Source: Desulfopila aestuarii DSM 18488
Lineage (GTDB): Bacteria; Desulfobacterota; Desulfobulbia; Desulfobulbales; Desulfocapsaceae
Assembly (NCBI GenBank): GCA_945863875.1
Contig: CAMBBS010000027.1
Span: 1 to 59,059, forward strand
Direction of reading: 5' to 3'
DNA: 59,059 nucleotides
The notes under the pieces were generated by a model that had not been told where the DNA came from, searched no databases, and saw only the letters and a list, made by a program, of their open reading frames with translations. The translations under genes and the position numbers were made by a program. Every line of letters starts with the position of its first letter. Position 1 is the stretch's first letter. This document shows positions 46,012 through 54,989 of the stretch, one piece after another.

Positions 46012-48003
46012 CTACCGTCGCAAGGCCATGAGATTATGAAAAATACTCTTCACGATCGGCGTCAGACGTTCGCGGTTATAGGCATCACCACATTGCCGAA
46101 TAGCTTCCGCCAGCGTCGGATAGGGATGAATGACCCCGGCAAGCGCGCCAAGCCCCATGCCGGCCTGCATGGCCACGGTGATCTCACTTATCATATCGCC
46201 GGCATGGCCGCCGACGATGGTTGCCCCGAGGATCCGGTCCTTACCTTTTTCGACATGGATTTTGACATAGCCGGCAGCTATACCGTCGACAATTCCCCTG
46301 TCCACATCACTCAAGTCACGTTTAAAGGTGGTAAACGGGATATTACGTTCCTGCAGATCTTTCTCGTACAACCCGACATGGGCAACTTCCGGGTCGGTGT
46401 AGGTGGCCCAGGGAACGAGCAGATCCGATACCTTGTCACGGCCAAAGAACAGGGCGTTTTTTATAACCAGGCGGGCCATGCAATCAGCCATATGGGTAAA
46501 CTGATATCTGCCGGCGACATCGCCCACGGCAAAGATATCTGGATTTGTCGTCTGCAGTTTATCGTTGACAGTGACACCCAGCCGGGCATCGAATGCCACG
46601 CCGGCATGTTCCAGCCCGAGGCCGGCGAGGGAAGGTTTTCGGCCGGTGGCAATCAGCAGCGCATCAAATTCCAGAACCTTTTCCATGCCATCCGCCTCAA
46701 GCACGACGCGTACCGGCCCGTTCTTATCTTTTCCTTCAATGCGTCGATACACAGAATGAAAGTTAAAGGTGACGCCATCTTTTTGCATCGACGCTTTTAC
46801 TGTCTCAACCGCTTCCGGATCTTCCTTGGGCATGATCTGTTCGCTGCGCGAAAAAACCGTCACCTCCGACCCGAAGCGTTGAAAGGCCTGGGCCAATTCC
46901 AGACCTATCGGTCCGGCGCCGATAACGCCAAAACGCTTCGGCAGTTCCGTCAGATTAAATATCGAGTTGTTGGTCAGATAAGGGACCTCGGCCAGCCCGG
47001 GAATATTGGGGATGGCTGCGGTGCCGCCGGTGGCGATCACCGCTTTGGCAAAGGTGAGCGTTTTGCCGCCCACCTCGATACTGTTTTTTCCGGTAAAGAC
47101 TCCCCTGCCCATAAAGAGATCAACACCGAGCTGGGCAGAATATCGCTTAGCCGAATCCATCGGCGAGATCTGCGCCCGCAGGCGGCGCATACGTTCCATG
47201 ACATACCCGAAATCGACGGAAACCTTCCCATTGACCCTCACCCCAAACCGGCCGGCATCACGCACATCGGCAGCCGCCTTGGCACAACGCAACAGGGCCT
47301 TGGACGGAACACAACCGACGTTGAGGCAGTCTCCGCCAAGAAGATGGGCCTCAACAAGCGCCACGCGGGCGCCGACCCCGGCAGCTCCAGCCGCCGACAC
47401 CAGACCACCCGCTCCGGCGCCGATGACCACCAGATTGTAGGAAGATTTCGGTTCCGGATCCAGCCATTTTTTCGGATGGACGTTATCGAGGAGCCTGGCA
47501 TTATGTTCATCGAGGGGAGAGACGCCGATGGCCTCGAGGTCAATCTGATCCATGTCCGCCAGTTCTGCGTCGGGTGTCGGCAATGCCGCCTGTAAAGCAC
47601 CATCCGTGTCTTTTGCCGAGGTGACAATACCGAAAAAATCGGACCATTTGACCAAGCTCCCGTCCGCGACGGCGTTCGGCAGGCCGCCATGGTCTTCGTC
47701 GGAGGCAAAACGATAGAAGAGGTACTCATTTTTAAAGATATGCGCCCGCTGGACGTGATGAAATATTCCGGCATGGAGCAGGGCATTGCCGAGACGCACG
47801 GCATCATCCACATCCGCCGCCAGACCACTTTTAATCAGTTGAGCGACCGCCTCTCTGCCGACAAAGCAACTCGTATAGGTTTTTGCCGGGAAACCATATT
47901 GCCGGTCACGAAGATCGACAATCGCCCGAAAGGTACGCCGCAGTTCGGTAAGATCATTACTTGTCAAGGCTGTCCGTTCATCATCGGAATTCTGTTTGCT
48001 CAT
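46012..48003 (-). CDS. DEP-domain flavoprotein disulfide reductase
   Basis: 663 residues. Residues about 20-100 form a DEP domain (YTSCFVGREAVAQLIKSGLA, LGNALLHAGIFHHV, FKNEYLFYRF). From 190 it is a class I pyridine nucleotide-disulfide oxidoreductase: FAD loop GAGAGG (195-200), redox pair C226/C231 (GGDCLNVGCVPSKALLR), NAD loop GAGPIGLELAQAFQRFGSEV, and ATGRKPSLAGLGLE. It is closest to the dihydrolipoamide dehydrogenase/mercuric reductase group; the mercury-binding Cys pair at the C terminus is absent, so mercury reduction is unlikely. DEP domains are rare in bacteria; here one might target the enzyme to the membrane or to a partner. Confidence 0.88.
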   Translation of the reverse strand: MSKQNSDDERTALTSNDLTELRRTFRAIVDLRDRQYGFPAKTYTSCFVGREAVAQLIKSGLAADVDDAVRLGNALLHAGIFHHVQRAHIFKNEYLFYRFASDEDHGGLPNAVADGSLVKWSDFFGIVTSAKDTDGALQAALPTPDAELADMDQIDLEAIGVSPLDEHNARLLDNVHPKKWLDPEPKSSYNLVVIGAGAGGLVSAAGAAGVGARVALVEAHLLGGDCLNVGCVPSKALLRCAKAAADVRDAGRFGVRVNGKVSVDFGYVMERMRRLRAQISPMDSAKRYSAQLGVDLFMGRGVFTGKNSIEVGGKTLTFAKAVIATGGTAAIPNIPGLAEVPYLTNNSIFNLTELPKRFGVIGAGPIGLELAQAFQRFGSEVTVFSRSEQIMPKEDPEAVETVKASMQKDGVTFNFHSVYRRIEGKDKNGPVRVVLEADGMEKVLEFDALLIATGRKPSLAGLGLEHAGVAFDARLGVTVNDKLQTTNPDIFAVGDVAGRYQFTHMADCMARLVIKNALFFGRDKVSDLLVPWATYTDPEVAHVGLYEKDLQERNIPFTTFKRDLSDVDRGIVDGIAAGYVKIHVEKGKDRILGATIVGGHAGDMISEITVAMQAGMGLGALAGVIHPYPTLAEAIRQCGDAYNRERLTPIVKSIFHNLMALRR

Positions 48004-48055
48004 TATTCACTTTCCCCTTTTACTCCGCGAGGAGTTTGTCGGATGATCGGCTCGT

Positions 48056-48160
48056 TCATATATTGCCGCAGGCCACCCGGGCATCAGCCACACGGATGAA
48101 ACCGGCGATGTTGGTGCCTTGACGGTAGGTAATATAGCTCCTGGCGAATAAGCCGTCATA
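48056..48160 (-). pseudogene. Glutamate dehydrogenase C-terminal fragment
   Basis: The minus strand encodes SYITYRQGTNIAGFIRVADA then RVACGNI and a stop. This fits the end of NADP glutamate dehydrogenase (Y.KGANIAGF.KVADAM). Only about 34 codons remain next to an IS200-type fragment. Confidence 0.5.
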
Positions 48161-48440
48161 GAAAAGAAAACCTTACCAAAACGCGATCCTCCAGGTCGGG
48201 GCGACAAGGCGTAAGCTGTTCATCCGGTGTCTGTTGCTGTTCGACATAGTGCCGGATAATGGAGATCGGCGCACCGCCGCAGGAAGCGGCAACGTAGCTC
48301 GGACTCCACAGAACATCTTTGTAATACCTTTCGGCTATCTCGGGATAACGCTCCCTCAATATCCTGGCCGAGGCGCCTTTCAGACTGTTCACCAGGGCAG
48401 AGACGGCCACCTTCAGAACTTCTGCACTCAGGGATTTCAC
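48156..48440 (-). pseudogene. tnpA: IS200/IS605 TnpA transposase fragment
   Basis: The frame has SALVNSLKGASARILRERYP, VLWSPSYVAASCGGAPISII and RHYVEQQ. This is the C-terminal half of the Y1 transposase TnpA, including the region of the catalytic Tyr (HYVEQQ follows it in the family). The N-terminal HUH half is missing, so it is dead. Confidence 0.85.
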
Positions 48441-48459
48441 TATGACACCAGCTCGTAAA

Positions 48460-49954
48460 TCAGCCGCATATTCGTGCCAGGAAATTGCGTACAGGTAGTG
48501 TTAAGTTCGTTGCACAAATGCTCTCAAGTTTTCCGCTTGACCAGTTTGCCAGTTGATGCAGTCGAACCTTTAACATGCCCTCTTTTTCATTGGGAATCAA
48601 ATCACCTTCTGTTGTATAAATTGCCTCAATGAGGCTCCGGGCATCTTCACTACGGCTCATTGGATCACGAATGATACTCACCATGGCCGTCTCCGCCCTA
48701 TGGCGATCATTTTGATCGTATCAATCAGCATAATTTCTCCAAACTTTCGCGGCAAGCGATTGAGCCTAACTGCAGGACTGCGCACCCTGCCATCGGATCG
48801 CCCGATGCTCGGGGTTGACCAACGTGGCCGGCTCAGATATCTTTTCGGTAGAATAGTCGGCAAGGCCGTCAAGATTATAGTGCTTACGCATAGATCAGAA
48901 GAAATTTTCCTGTGACCAGCAGGCAAACATTGTTGCAGCTGCCGGGCTACAGCCACTTTGCTAATCGGTGCTGATCTTTTTTCACGCATCCGTTTCATAC
49001 AGCCTGGGTCAATCTCTTTGTTGATCACGAAAAACGGCTGGCCATCCATGGCATTGACCCAATAATCGGTAGTTGCCCCCAGACATAATTTTTGCCGGCT
49101 CACAGAGTGACGTGGCAATTCCGTCTGGTGACCGTTGTAGACCCGGACATGACCATCGATAGACAAAACACCCGCTGCCTCCGGATCAATCTCCATCCAT
49201 TCCTGGCTAAGCTTTCCTGCCCATTGATACGGTTCACCCTGCCGTGAAAGAATGCCGATTTGATCCGAGCCAAGGCCATAAATGCCAAGACCAGGAAAAT
49301 TGAATCAAGCGGATAGAATCCAGCGGGAAGCTTGAAATATTCCTCCGAGTGTCGAAGCAATCCCATCGCTGGAAGGGCCGGCAGGGCGAGAAGCAGACCA
49401 CCGGCAGGTGCGTCATGAGAGACCGTGAAGGTTGGCGGCATCTTCTGAACTTCTTGTATTTTTCGTACTCCCAGGTCGTTCCGCCTTGGCAGTTACGCTA
49501 TTTTTTTAGGTCTGTGAAGTTTGCCGGCATGAACCGCTTGGCGCAGGGTATCCGGCAGGAGATGCATCCGGGTGGCGATCTCAGCCAGCTCTTCCCCCTG
49601 ATCCAAACACCACTGAACCTCTACAAGTACCGGCCCTGTCAGAACTGCAGCTCCGCGCCTTCGCGGTTCTTGGTAAAATCCGGCGATTCCCTTCTCGCGA
49701 TACAGCTTTACACCTCGCATCACATTGATTGCGGCGATGCCAAGGGCTCGACAGATTTCAGACTGTTTCGCGCTGCCATTTATATAGAGCTGACTGGTAC
49801 TCATGCGAAAGCTTCGGAGGTCGTCAACCCCATGGTGAAAAACAGGGAGATGGCCATGAAAACAGGTGATGGTGTCCCCCCGACGATGAAAACCGATGTT
49901 GGCATTAATGAGCGTCATCCCCTGGGGAAAAAACGGAAATTGGAGTTGTGGCAT
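48460..49954 (-). pseudogene. Fragmented DDE-type transposase gene
   Basis: Read from 49954 down, pieces in several frames follow a known long transposase type. First comes an N-terminal double helix-turn-helix (SEICRALGIAAINVMRGVKL, YREKGIAGF, LAEIATRMHL). Then GGLLLALPALPAMGLLRH and YPLDSIFLVLAFMALARIKS, then HVRVYNGHQTELPRHSVSRQ and TTDYWVNAMDGQPFFV. The tail has ARSLIEAIYTTEGDLIPNEK. At least three frameshifts separate them. I do not assign an IS family. Confidence 0.75.
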
Positions 49955-50234
49955 TTCGTCGGTCCCTGGTTGCTAAGATGTGCCTTAGAAGTGCTAATTG
50001 ATGAAAATGCGGTATCTTATCAGAATCTTCACCCGTCGCCAATCTTCTCAAGCCAACTAGCAAATCGTTTATCTATACTCCATTGTTATTACAGGAATAT
50101 TTGTAACATAAACCAATTGCTGCTTCTTTCTAGAGATCAGGAGTTCTGATGGTAAGCTCCTCATATCCGGCACTGTAGCGCCAAGAAACCAGCGGCTGGT
50201 GGCATTCTGTTCATTAGTAAGGTTTTTATACAAA

Positions 50235-50950
50235 AGCAGTCTTCCAAAAGTTTTTTGAGTTTCAGAAGATACTGAATGTTCCCGACAAAAGGTGTATGGA
50301 GAGAAATGTCTGGTTCCTCACGGAGGAAGAAATGAAAATACTGCTGTCAATGCCTGACCCCTCAACCAGCCCCCTGTGTCAGAATAGATGTCGCCTCTTC
50401 CTGAAGAGTTGTGTGTGAGGAGGGGGCATAGTAAGATTGGGGTGTTCCCGCCAGCTTGCTGTGATCACTTTGCATGGTAAAGGTCAAAAGATTTGCCATG
50501 TTCCGGTCACGGAGCAAAACAAGACATCTCTTGGAATCGCTTTTACGGTGCAGTTAGAGCAGCAACGGCGCCAGTTGCGGCGGGCAGTATGTGTTTGTGA
50601 ATCAGAGGAAACAGCAGTTTACACGCTGGGGCATATCTTACATTTTTGATAAACATGTCGGGTTGGCAAGCTTGAACAATGGATGCGACGTGGGTTTTCC
50701 TATCACCCCATATGTGTTCCGTCACAGCAAAAGCGTTCATTTACTTCAATCCGGTGTCAGCTTGATCTACCTCAGGGATTTTCATGGACACAGCGATTGT
50801 GGAACCACTCAAATTTATGCCAAGGCGGATAATGAGACGTGGAGAAAAGCACTCGAGGCAGCATATGTTGACATCCTGCCGACAAGTGAACTCCCGGATT
50901 GGTCCGATGATAAAAACCTGATGGAGTTCCTTATTTCACTTGGCCGTTAA
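50235..50950 (+). pseudogene. Tyrosine recombinase fragment, frameshifted
   Basis: An early piece reads MERNVWFLTEEEMKILLSMP, a middle piece VITLHGKGQKICHVPV, and a longer last piece (50591-50950) has QQFTRWGISYIFDKHV, PYVFRHSKSVHLLQSGVS, RDFHGHSDCGTTQIYAKAD. The last holds HxxR, the second H and the Tyr of the catalytic set. Frameshifts between pieces make it dead. The VFRHSKAVHLLQ style is that of recombinases that travel with transposons. Confidence 0.75.
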
Positions 50951-50952
50951 TG

Positions 50953-51023
50953 ATAAAATGGTGAGTGAATCGATGAGCGATTCGTCTGTTTTGCAGGTTT
51001 GCTGTCGTTTCTCACCATTTTAT
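50953..51023. repeat. 71-bp palindromic segment with 13-bp arms
   Basis: ATAAAATGGTGAG at 50953-50965 is the exact reverse complement of 51011-51023. GAATCG and CGATTC form a second small stem inside. It lies between two recombinase remnants, where the C-terminal end of the split integrase is lost, and may be a tiny insertion element. Confidence 0.6.
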
Positions 51024-51039
51024 ATCTCTCACCATATTG

Positions 51040-52127
51040 ACGCAGGTCGTGGAGGTGTACGTCTTCAAGGCCGGCTTTGGCTCTGGCGGTATTAAATGAC
51101 CTTCGGCTATAGCGCTGAAATAAATTCACCCATTCATCCACAATGCAAAATGATGGTTCTCATATCCCGTCACCCCGCCAAACATACATAAATCCTACCC
51201 CGCCGAGATGAGTGTTTATACGTATAAACGCCCTGGCTGGATGAAATTAGCACAGCAAAAGCGGGTGAATTTAGCTCAGCGCTATAGCCTTCGGAAATAA
51301 AGACTCGGACGAGTAAGAGTTTTCTCTAAGAGAGGGCTACTCTGAGGTAGAAACACGAAAGTTTCATTTCCAGCATCTGTAGGGCAGATAGAACGGAGAA
51401 CTTTTTCAGCCACTTCGGTGAGCGGGACATACCGCATGACAGTTTTGGTTATTTTGAGCTTAACAAGTCTTGCATCTAAATTTACATCGTCCCATTTTAA
51501 ACCAGCTGCTTCACTTGGCCGCATCCCACTGCGCATCATGAGCAATAAATAAGGATAAAGTTTTTTGTTCTGACTTGTTTGGGCAACATCAAGTAATTTT
51601 TGAGCCTCTTCCTTGGTAAGAAAACGAGTACGGCTATTGCTAACTTTTGGCCGAGCTACTGCCTGTACCGGATTGACAACTGATAAACCCCATTCGCGTC
51701 GTGCAATATTGAATAGATGGGAGAGCAAGGCGAATTCTTTTTGAATTGTAGAAGGTGAGACGCTTTTCAAACGAGCATCACGATAGACCACTAACCGTTG
51801 TGCATTGATATCGGCGAGAGAGAGATCTTGACCAAAACCATCAAGAATTGCCTTTGCCGATATTCTATCCCGAATCTCCGAATTTGGTCTCTTCTTTGTT
51901 GATACTTGTTCCAGATATCTCCCTAGCACCTCGGAAAATAATAACCTTTCTACTGGACGGACATCCTGATATCTCCCCATCCTCATTTCTTTTTCTATTG
52001 TAGCAGCCCAATTTTTCGCTTCGCCCTTCGTGTCGAAAGTCCTGGCCACTGGAGCAAAACCTTTAATTCGTATGGCAGCCGTATACGTCGTTCTGCTTTT
52101 CCCTTTACGAGTTTGAATGCGTGCCAT
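51040..52127 (-). pseudogene. Tyrosine integrase split by a MITE and truncated
   Basis: The main piece, 51282-52127, starts at MARIQTRKGKSRTTY and has an N-terminal arm-binding domain, the core domain (about 75-165) and the first catalytic Arg (MMRSGMRPSE). It stops at LYFRRL inside the element at 51105. If 51105-51287 and one 7-base target copy are removed, the frame continues as FRRSFNTARAKAGLEDVHLH and DLR near 51040. The second His and catalytic Tyr are missing, so the gene was also truncated. It lies next to a partial tRNA-Arg(CCT), its probable old target. Confidence 0.85.
51105..51287. mobile_element. 183-bp MITE with 25-bp terminal inverted repeats
   Basis: CTATAGCGCTGAAATAAATT at the left end and GCTCAGCGCTATAG at the right end are parts of 25-bp inverted repeats that match at 23 positions. 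The element is flanked on both sides by CCTTCGG (51098-51104 and 51288-51294), a 7-base target duplication. It has no coding capacity and interrupts an integrase gene. Confidence 0.85.
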
Positions 52128-52232
52128 AGCGTCGATCTCCCCATATTTCTTCCTCCATTTTTGTTCCACTTTTATGTCAAGCAATACAATAAGAAAGCAG
52201 AAAAAAGCAATATACAATGGAACAAATGGAAC

Positions 52233-52272
52233 AAAAAAAGGGGCTAACCAGTTAATAATTCTGGCTAACCCC
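52233..52272 (-). terminator. Terminator after the partial tRNA-Arg
   Basis: On the minus strand GGGGTTAGCCAG, AATTATTAA and CTGGTTAGCCCC form a 12-base stem (one G-U), followed by seven T, just downstream of the tRNA 3' end. Confidence 0.85.
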
Positions 52273-52282
52273 TTGTTTTTAT

Positions 52283-52328
52283 TGGTGCCCTCGGCGCGAA
52301 TCGAACGCGCGACACCAGGATTAGGAAT
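52283..52328 (-). tRNA. Partial tRNA-Arg (CCT), 3' half
   Basis: The minus strand reads TCCTAATCCTGG, then the T arm GCGCGTTCGATTCGCGC and GAGGGCACCA. This is the 3' half of a tRNA-Arg(CCT), from the anticodon loop on, with encoded CCA. The 5' half is absent; past the anticodon the sequence turns AT-rich. It is a typical integration remnant beside an integrase. Confidence 0.75.
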
Positions 52329-52584
52329 CAAGCAATTTACATAATCATATCAATGTATTGTGTAAATTTATGTTCATAATATCAAATTTATACCCCCTGA
52401 AAACAGTGGTATTCATGAATCGTGTTCATAAAAAATCAAGTCATATATCTCGGTTATACACCTACCTGCCCGCCATAACAATATTTTGTTAGGCTTATAG
52501 AACTCAGGACTGAAAATCCTGTGTTCAATCTCTTCAATTCGCCGTCATCATAAGTAACAATTTACTTAGTTAAGTTCTTGATAT
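52329..52584. other. AT-rich segment, no gene seen
   Basis: TTACATAAT and ATTGTGTAA near 52337-52367 form a weak inverted repeat next to the tRNA half. No coding frame. Confidence 0.35.
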
Positions 52585-52626
52585 TACGTATTTATTTCTT
52601 GACAATACGTAGTGGCGTGATATCTT
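52585..52626 (+). promoter_or_regulatory. Promoter with paired TACGTA sites
   Basis: A -35 TTGACA at 52599 and -10 TATCTT at 52621 are 16 bases apart. The palindrome TACGTA occurs at 52585 and 52606, 21 bases apart (two helix turns), upstream of and overlapping the -35 spacer. That layout is typical of a repressor operator. It drives the 60-residue gene at 52674. Confidence 0.6.
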
Positions 52627-52673
52627 CTTGAGGAAAGGATTTGTTCCAGATCAATTTAACCGAGGAGATTTCT

Positions 52674-52856
52674 GTGCAGATCATACTGACCGACAGTTCA
52701 GAACTTGGCAACTTTCCGTATCTCGAAATTCAACAGGGTGTTTACAGCTATCAGCCAGGGGGCCGGGTGCTCTTTGTCGAGGATAATGAATCCGCCCTGC
52801 TTGTTATCCGCAACGTTTCAGAAGAGAAAGAGCTTGCTGAGCCTATGACGGCTTGA
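52674..52856 (+). CDS. Hypothetical small protein (60 aa)
   Basis: 60 residues from a GTG at 52674 preceded by CGAGGAG; the longer frame from 52641 lacks a ribosome site. It has IILTDSSELGNFPYLEIQQG, VLFVEDNESALLVI and an acidic end. The promoter just upstream is good. No family is recognised; it may be a small regulator or an anti-defence protein on the element. Confidence 0.55.
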   Translation: MQIILTDSSELGNFPYLEIQQGVYSYQPGGRVLFVEDNESALLVIRNVSEEKELAEPMTA

Positions 52857-52922
52857 TAATGGCTTGATGCTTACGAGAGTGCGCGTGGTGCTGAAAAGCT
52901 TGTGAATGGCCGCTGATGGAAT

Positions 52923-52951
52923 AAAAAAGCCTCCCCGTTCTGGGGAGGCTT
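52923..52951 (-). terminator. Terminator of the minus-strand row
   Basis: On the minus strand AAGCCTCCCC, AGAAC and GGGGAGGCTT pair, followed by TTTT. It ends the row of minus-strand genes 55976 to 53072. The convergent plus gene at 52674 also stops before it. Confidence 0.8.
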
Positions 52952-53071
52952 CCTATGATGGCCAAAATCAACTTTACGCCAAAATTGGCCGCATCAACTG
53001 CCCCGTTACCAGAAAAGGAGATAACCGGCAACGGGGCTCATGCGTATCGTGCGGCAACGATACGGCAATTC

Positions 53072-53407
53072 TTATTTTTTTGGTATCAGATATTCACAAC
53101 CGGCACATGGTCGCTCAGGGGCTGGAAGTGGGCTACCATTGGCATCATACCGCTGACTCCCCAAACCTCCCCACAGCTCTTCACCTACGAATGGACAACC
53201 AACCGTCAATACTTTAAGCGCTCCAGGTGGCCGTTTTTCGCCGGGGTGAGACTTGGAATATTCGCGTAGGTTCTCCTGAGTCCAATAGGAGCAACCTGCT
53301 CTTCCAGATCCCATCAAATTACCAAAGAGATTTACAACCTCTTGCTCCTTGACGACTCCCAGGTGCATTGCTCTTTTAAAGAGATTTGATATTCTCGCTC
53401 CTATCAT
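53072..53407 (-). CDS. Hypothetical protein (111 aa)
   Basis: 111 residues, basic, with AMHLGVVKEQEVVNLFGNLM and, near the end, CAGCEYLIPKK; with two other Cys this might bind a metal. Its start overlaps the previous gene's stop by four bases (ATGA), so they are coupled. No family is recognised. Confidence 0.5.
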   Translation of the reverse strand: MIGARISNLFKRAMHLGVVKEQEVVNLFGNLMGSGRAGCSYWTQENLREYSKSHPGEKRPPGALKVLTVGCPFVGEELWGGLGSQRYDANGSPLPAPERPCAGCEYLIPKK

Positions 53408-53667
53408 AGCCGCTCCTTCTCGTATTCGGAAAGCTGCTTTTCGATAGCCTGTAGCCGGTCGTCTATGGTTTCCTGTTCAATTGACTTCAGGAGTACGCTA
53501 CAGGCCTGGACAACTGCGCGCAACGTCTCATTGTCTACGCCGCCGTCATCTTCAGCAAGCCGCTTTTTGATCAGCTTACCGAGGAGAGAACGAACATTGC
53601 CCGCCGTGGTTAATGACCGAACGCCAATTCTTGTTTTTTTCTCTGCCGGTTCCTCTACAGTGCTCAT
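53404..53667 (-). CDS. Hypothetical protein (87 aa)
   Basis: 87 residues, helical, with RSLTTAGNVRSLLGKLIKKR, AVVQACSVLLKSIE and a charged coiled C terminus. The pattern (RSL..., helices, ACSVLL) is like small proteins found near phage packaging or plasmid genes, but I cannot name a family. It overlaps the next gene by four bases. Confidence 0.5.
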   Translation of the reverse strand: MSTVEEPAEKKTRIGVRSLTTAGNVRSLLGKLIKKRLAEDDGGVDNETLRAVVQACSVLLKSIEQETIDDRLQAIEKQLSEYEKERL

Positions 53668-53669
53668 GT

Positions 53670-53870
53670 TTATTGCCTTTTGCGTTGTTTATGATGCTCA
53701 ATAAGGCATCCTAAATACTGTTTTGTAACTCGATAAGCATTGAATCGCCGGTCAACTCTCCAGCACGGGACAATCCCATGTTGGTTTGATAATTCCCAGA
53801 TCAAGGGCCAACGATATTTTGTTGACCGGCAATTCAAACTCCTTGAGGTCTTACCGCCTGCCGGGTGCAC
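53670..53870 (-). CDS. Possible small DNA-binding protein
   Basis: Up to 66 residues with KYRWPLIWELSNQHGIVPCW, RVDRRFNAYRVTKQYLGCLI and a very basic tail HHKQRKRQ. A winged-helix or excisionase-like fold is possible. No good start is visible: a GTG at 53868 lacks a ribosome site, and a TTG lies too close to an AAGGAG. It stops 2 bases before the gene at 53667. Confidence 0.3.
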   Translation of the reverse strand: MHPAGGKTSRSLNCRSTKYRWPLIWELSNQHGIVPCWRVDRRFNAYRVTKQYLGCLIEHHKQRKRQ

Positions 53871-53946
53871 TGTTCAAAGTTGCGGTATCGAAGCCCCTGG
53901 AGGCGGAAGTTTCGATCCATAACACCCGGCAAGGTGCCTCAAACTG

Positions 53947-54216
53947 TTATCCTACAAAAGCCCGGTTTGGGTTCCATCTGGTTTCTGTAACTCCGGGTCG
54001 ATCTCCTGCGCTGCCGATCAATGATATTTTCTTGCCGCCTGACCCGTGCTGCCCTTTCTGCTCGTGATCCTTCAAATACCTACAAAGCAGTGCAACCCAT
54101 TCTGGAGATGGTTCAACCGTCAATATATGCTCTTCCGTGACTCCTTCGGTATCTTCGCCGATATAAACGAGTTCAACTTTTGCCGATACAAGGGTGATGT
54201 CTTTTAACTTTTCCAT
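53947..54216 (-). CDS. Hypothetical protein (89 aa)
   Basis: 89 residues, acidic N-terminal two thirds (LVYIGEDTEGVTEEHILTVE) and a Gly/Lys-rich end. AAGGAAAA precedes the ATG. It follows the gene at 54228 by 11 bases on the same strand. No family is recognised. Confidence 0.5.
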   Translation of the reverse strand: MEKLKDITLVSAKVELVYIGEDTEGVTEEHILTVEPSPEWVALLCRYLKDHEQKGQHGSGGKKISLIGSAGDRPGVTETRWNPNRAFVG

Positions 54217-54227
54217 TTGATTTTCCT

Positions 54228-54989
54228 TTATCCTACAATTGGTCTGGCCATGCCATCGGCGACAAGCATGTGTGGCTCGAGGCGAACCGCTTGGCGTAGT
54301 GGATCGGCGATAATTTCATGAACGGCCGCGTCCAACTCCTGATGCATGGTCTTCAGACATTTTTGACATTTGATAGCTGTTGAAAGCTCGGGAGATATTG
54401 CCTCTTTGATCAGCTGCCGCCCCTCCTCGGCAATATCCTCTGGAAGGATTTGAACTGGCCAGGGTGCTCCCGTAACGGCTCGCAGAAACGCTTCTCTGAT
54501 TGGATCATAGTTCCGGCATGACTCAAGGTAAAGCTCTGCTACGGGGTCTTGATATGGCTTGCCATCCTGTCGAGCCTGCTCGGCTTGCCTACGTTTGGCT
54601 AACTGGTCATCACGGATTTCTTTACCCTGAAGATAAGCAAGGGCGGGATCTGCTGGAGCGTGCTTTGTTCGCTCAGTGATCGCACGATTGACCAAGTCGA
54701 CCTCCATGGTTTTAATCATTGCATCAAAGTCTTCCAGCCTGCTGAGCTTGGCATACTCATCTTTCGCTACTTGCTGGAAGGTTGCAACCTTTTCGGCTAA
54801 GCCCGCCTGGGAGTATCGCCCTGATGCTTTCGCCGTGTTGGCATCTATGCTGAGCTTGATCAATCTTGCTTCAATCTTTTGGGCCTGCTCAAGAACCTGG
54901 GCCAGTAGCTCAACTGGAAGGTTCGCTTTAACCCGGAGACGTTCTCCTGCCTCAATTGCTCTGTCGAGCCTGCCAATCTTACTGAACAT
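54228..54989 (-). CDS. Hypothetical helical protein (253 aa)
   Basis: 253 residues, mostly helix, with heptad-like stretches (ELLAQVLEQAQKIEARLIKL, KVATFQQVAKDEYAKLSRLE) and a CQKCLKTMHQELDAAVHEII near the end; the CxxC is the only motif. AAGGAG precedes the ATG. Its start overlaps the end of the HUH-like gene by 11 bases, so the two are probably cotranslated and may cooperate in replication or transfer. No domain is recognised. Confidence 0.55.
   Translation of the reverse strand: MFSKIGRLDRAIEAGERLRVKANLPVELLAQVLEQAQKIEARLIKLSIDANTAKASGRYSQAGLAEKVATFQQVAKDEYAKLSRLEDFDAMIKTMEVDLVNRAITERTKHAPADPALAYLQGKEIRDDQLAKRRQAEQARQDGKPYQDPVAELYLESCRNYDPIREAFLRAVTGAPWPVQILPEDIAEEGRQLIKEAISPELSTAIKCQKCLKTMHQELDAAVHEIIADPLRQAVRLEPHMLVADGMARPIVG

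Noticed and set aside
46036-47595. 519-residue plus-strand frame opposite the DEP flavoprotein
   Set aside because: Shadow of a gene with clear FAD, NAD and CxxxxC motifs.
46012-48003. Mercuric reductase
   Set aside because: The overall family fits, but the C-terminal Cys pair and a mer operon are missing.
52505-52550. tRNA-Phe-like fragment
   Set aside because: AGGACTGAAAATCCT looks like an anticodon arm, but no T arm or acceptor follows in the right place.
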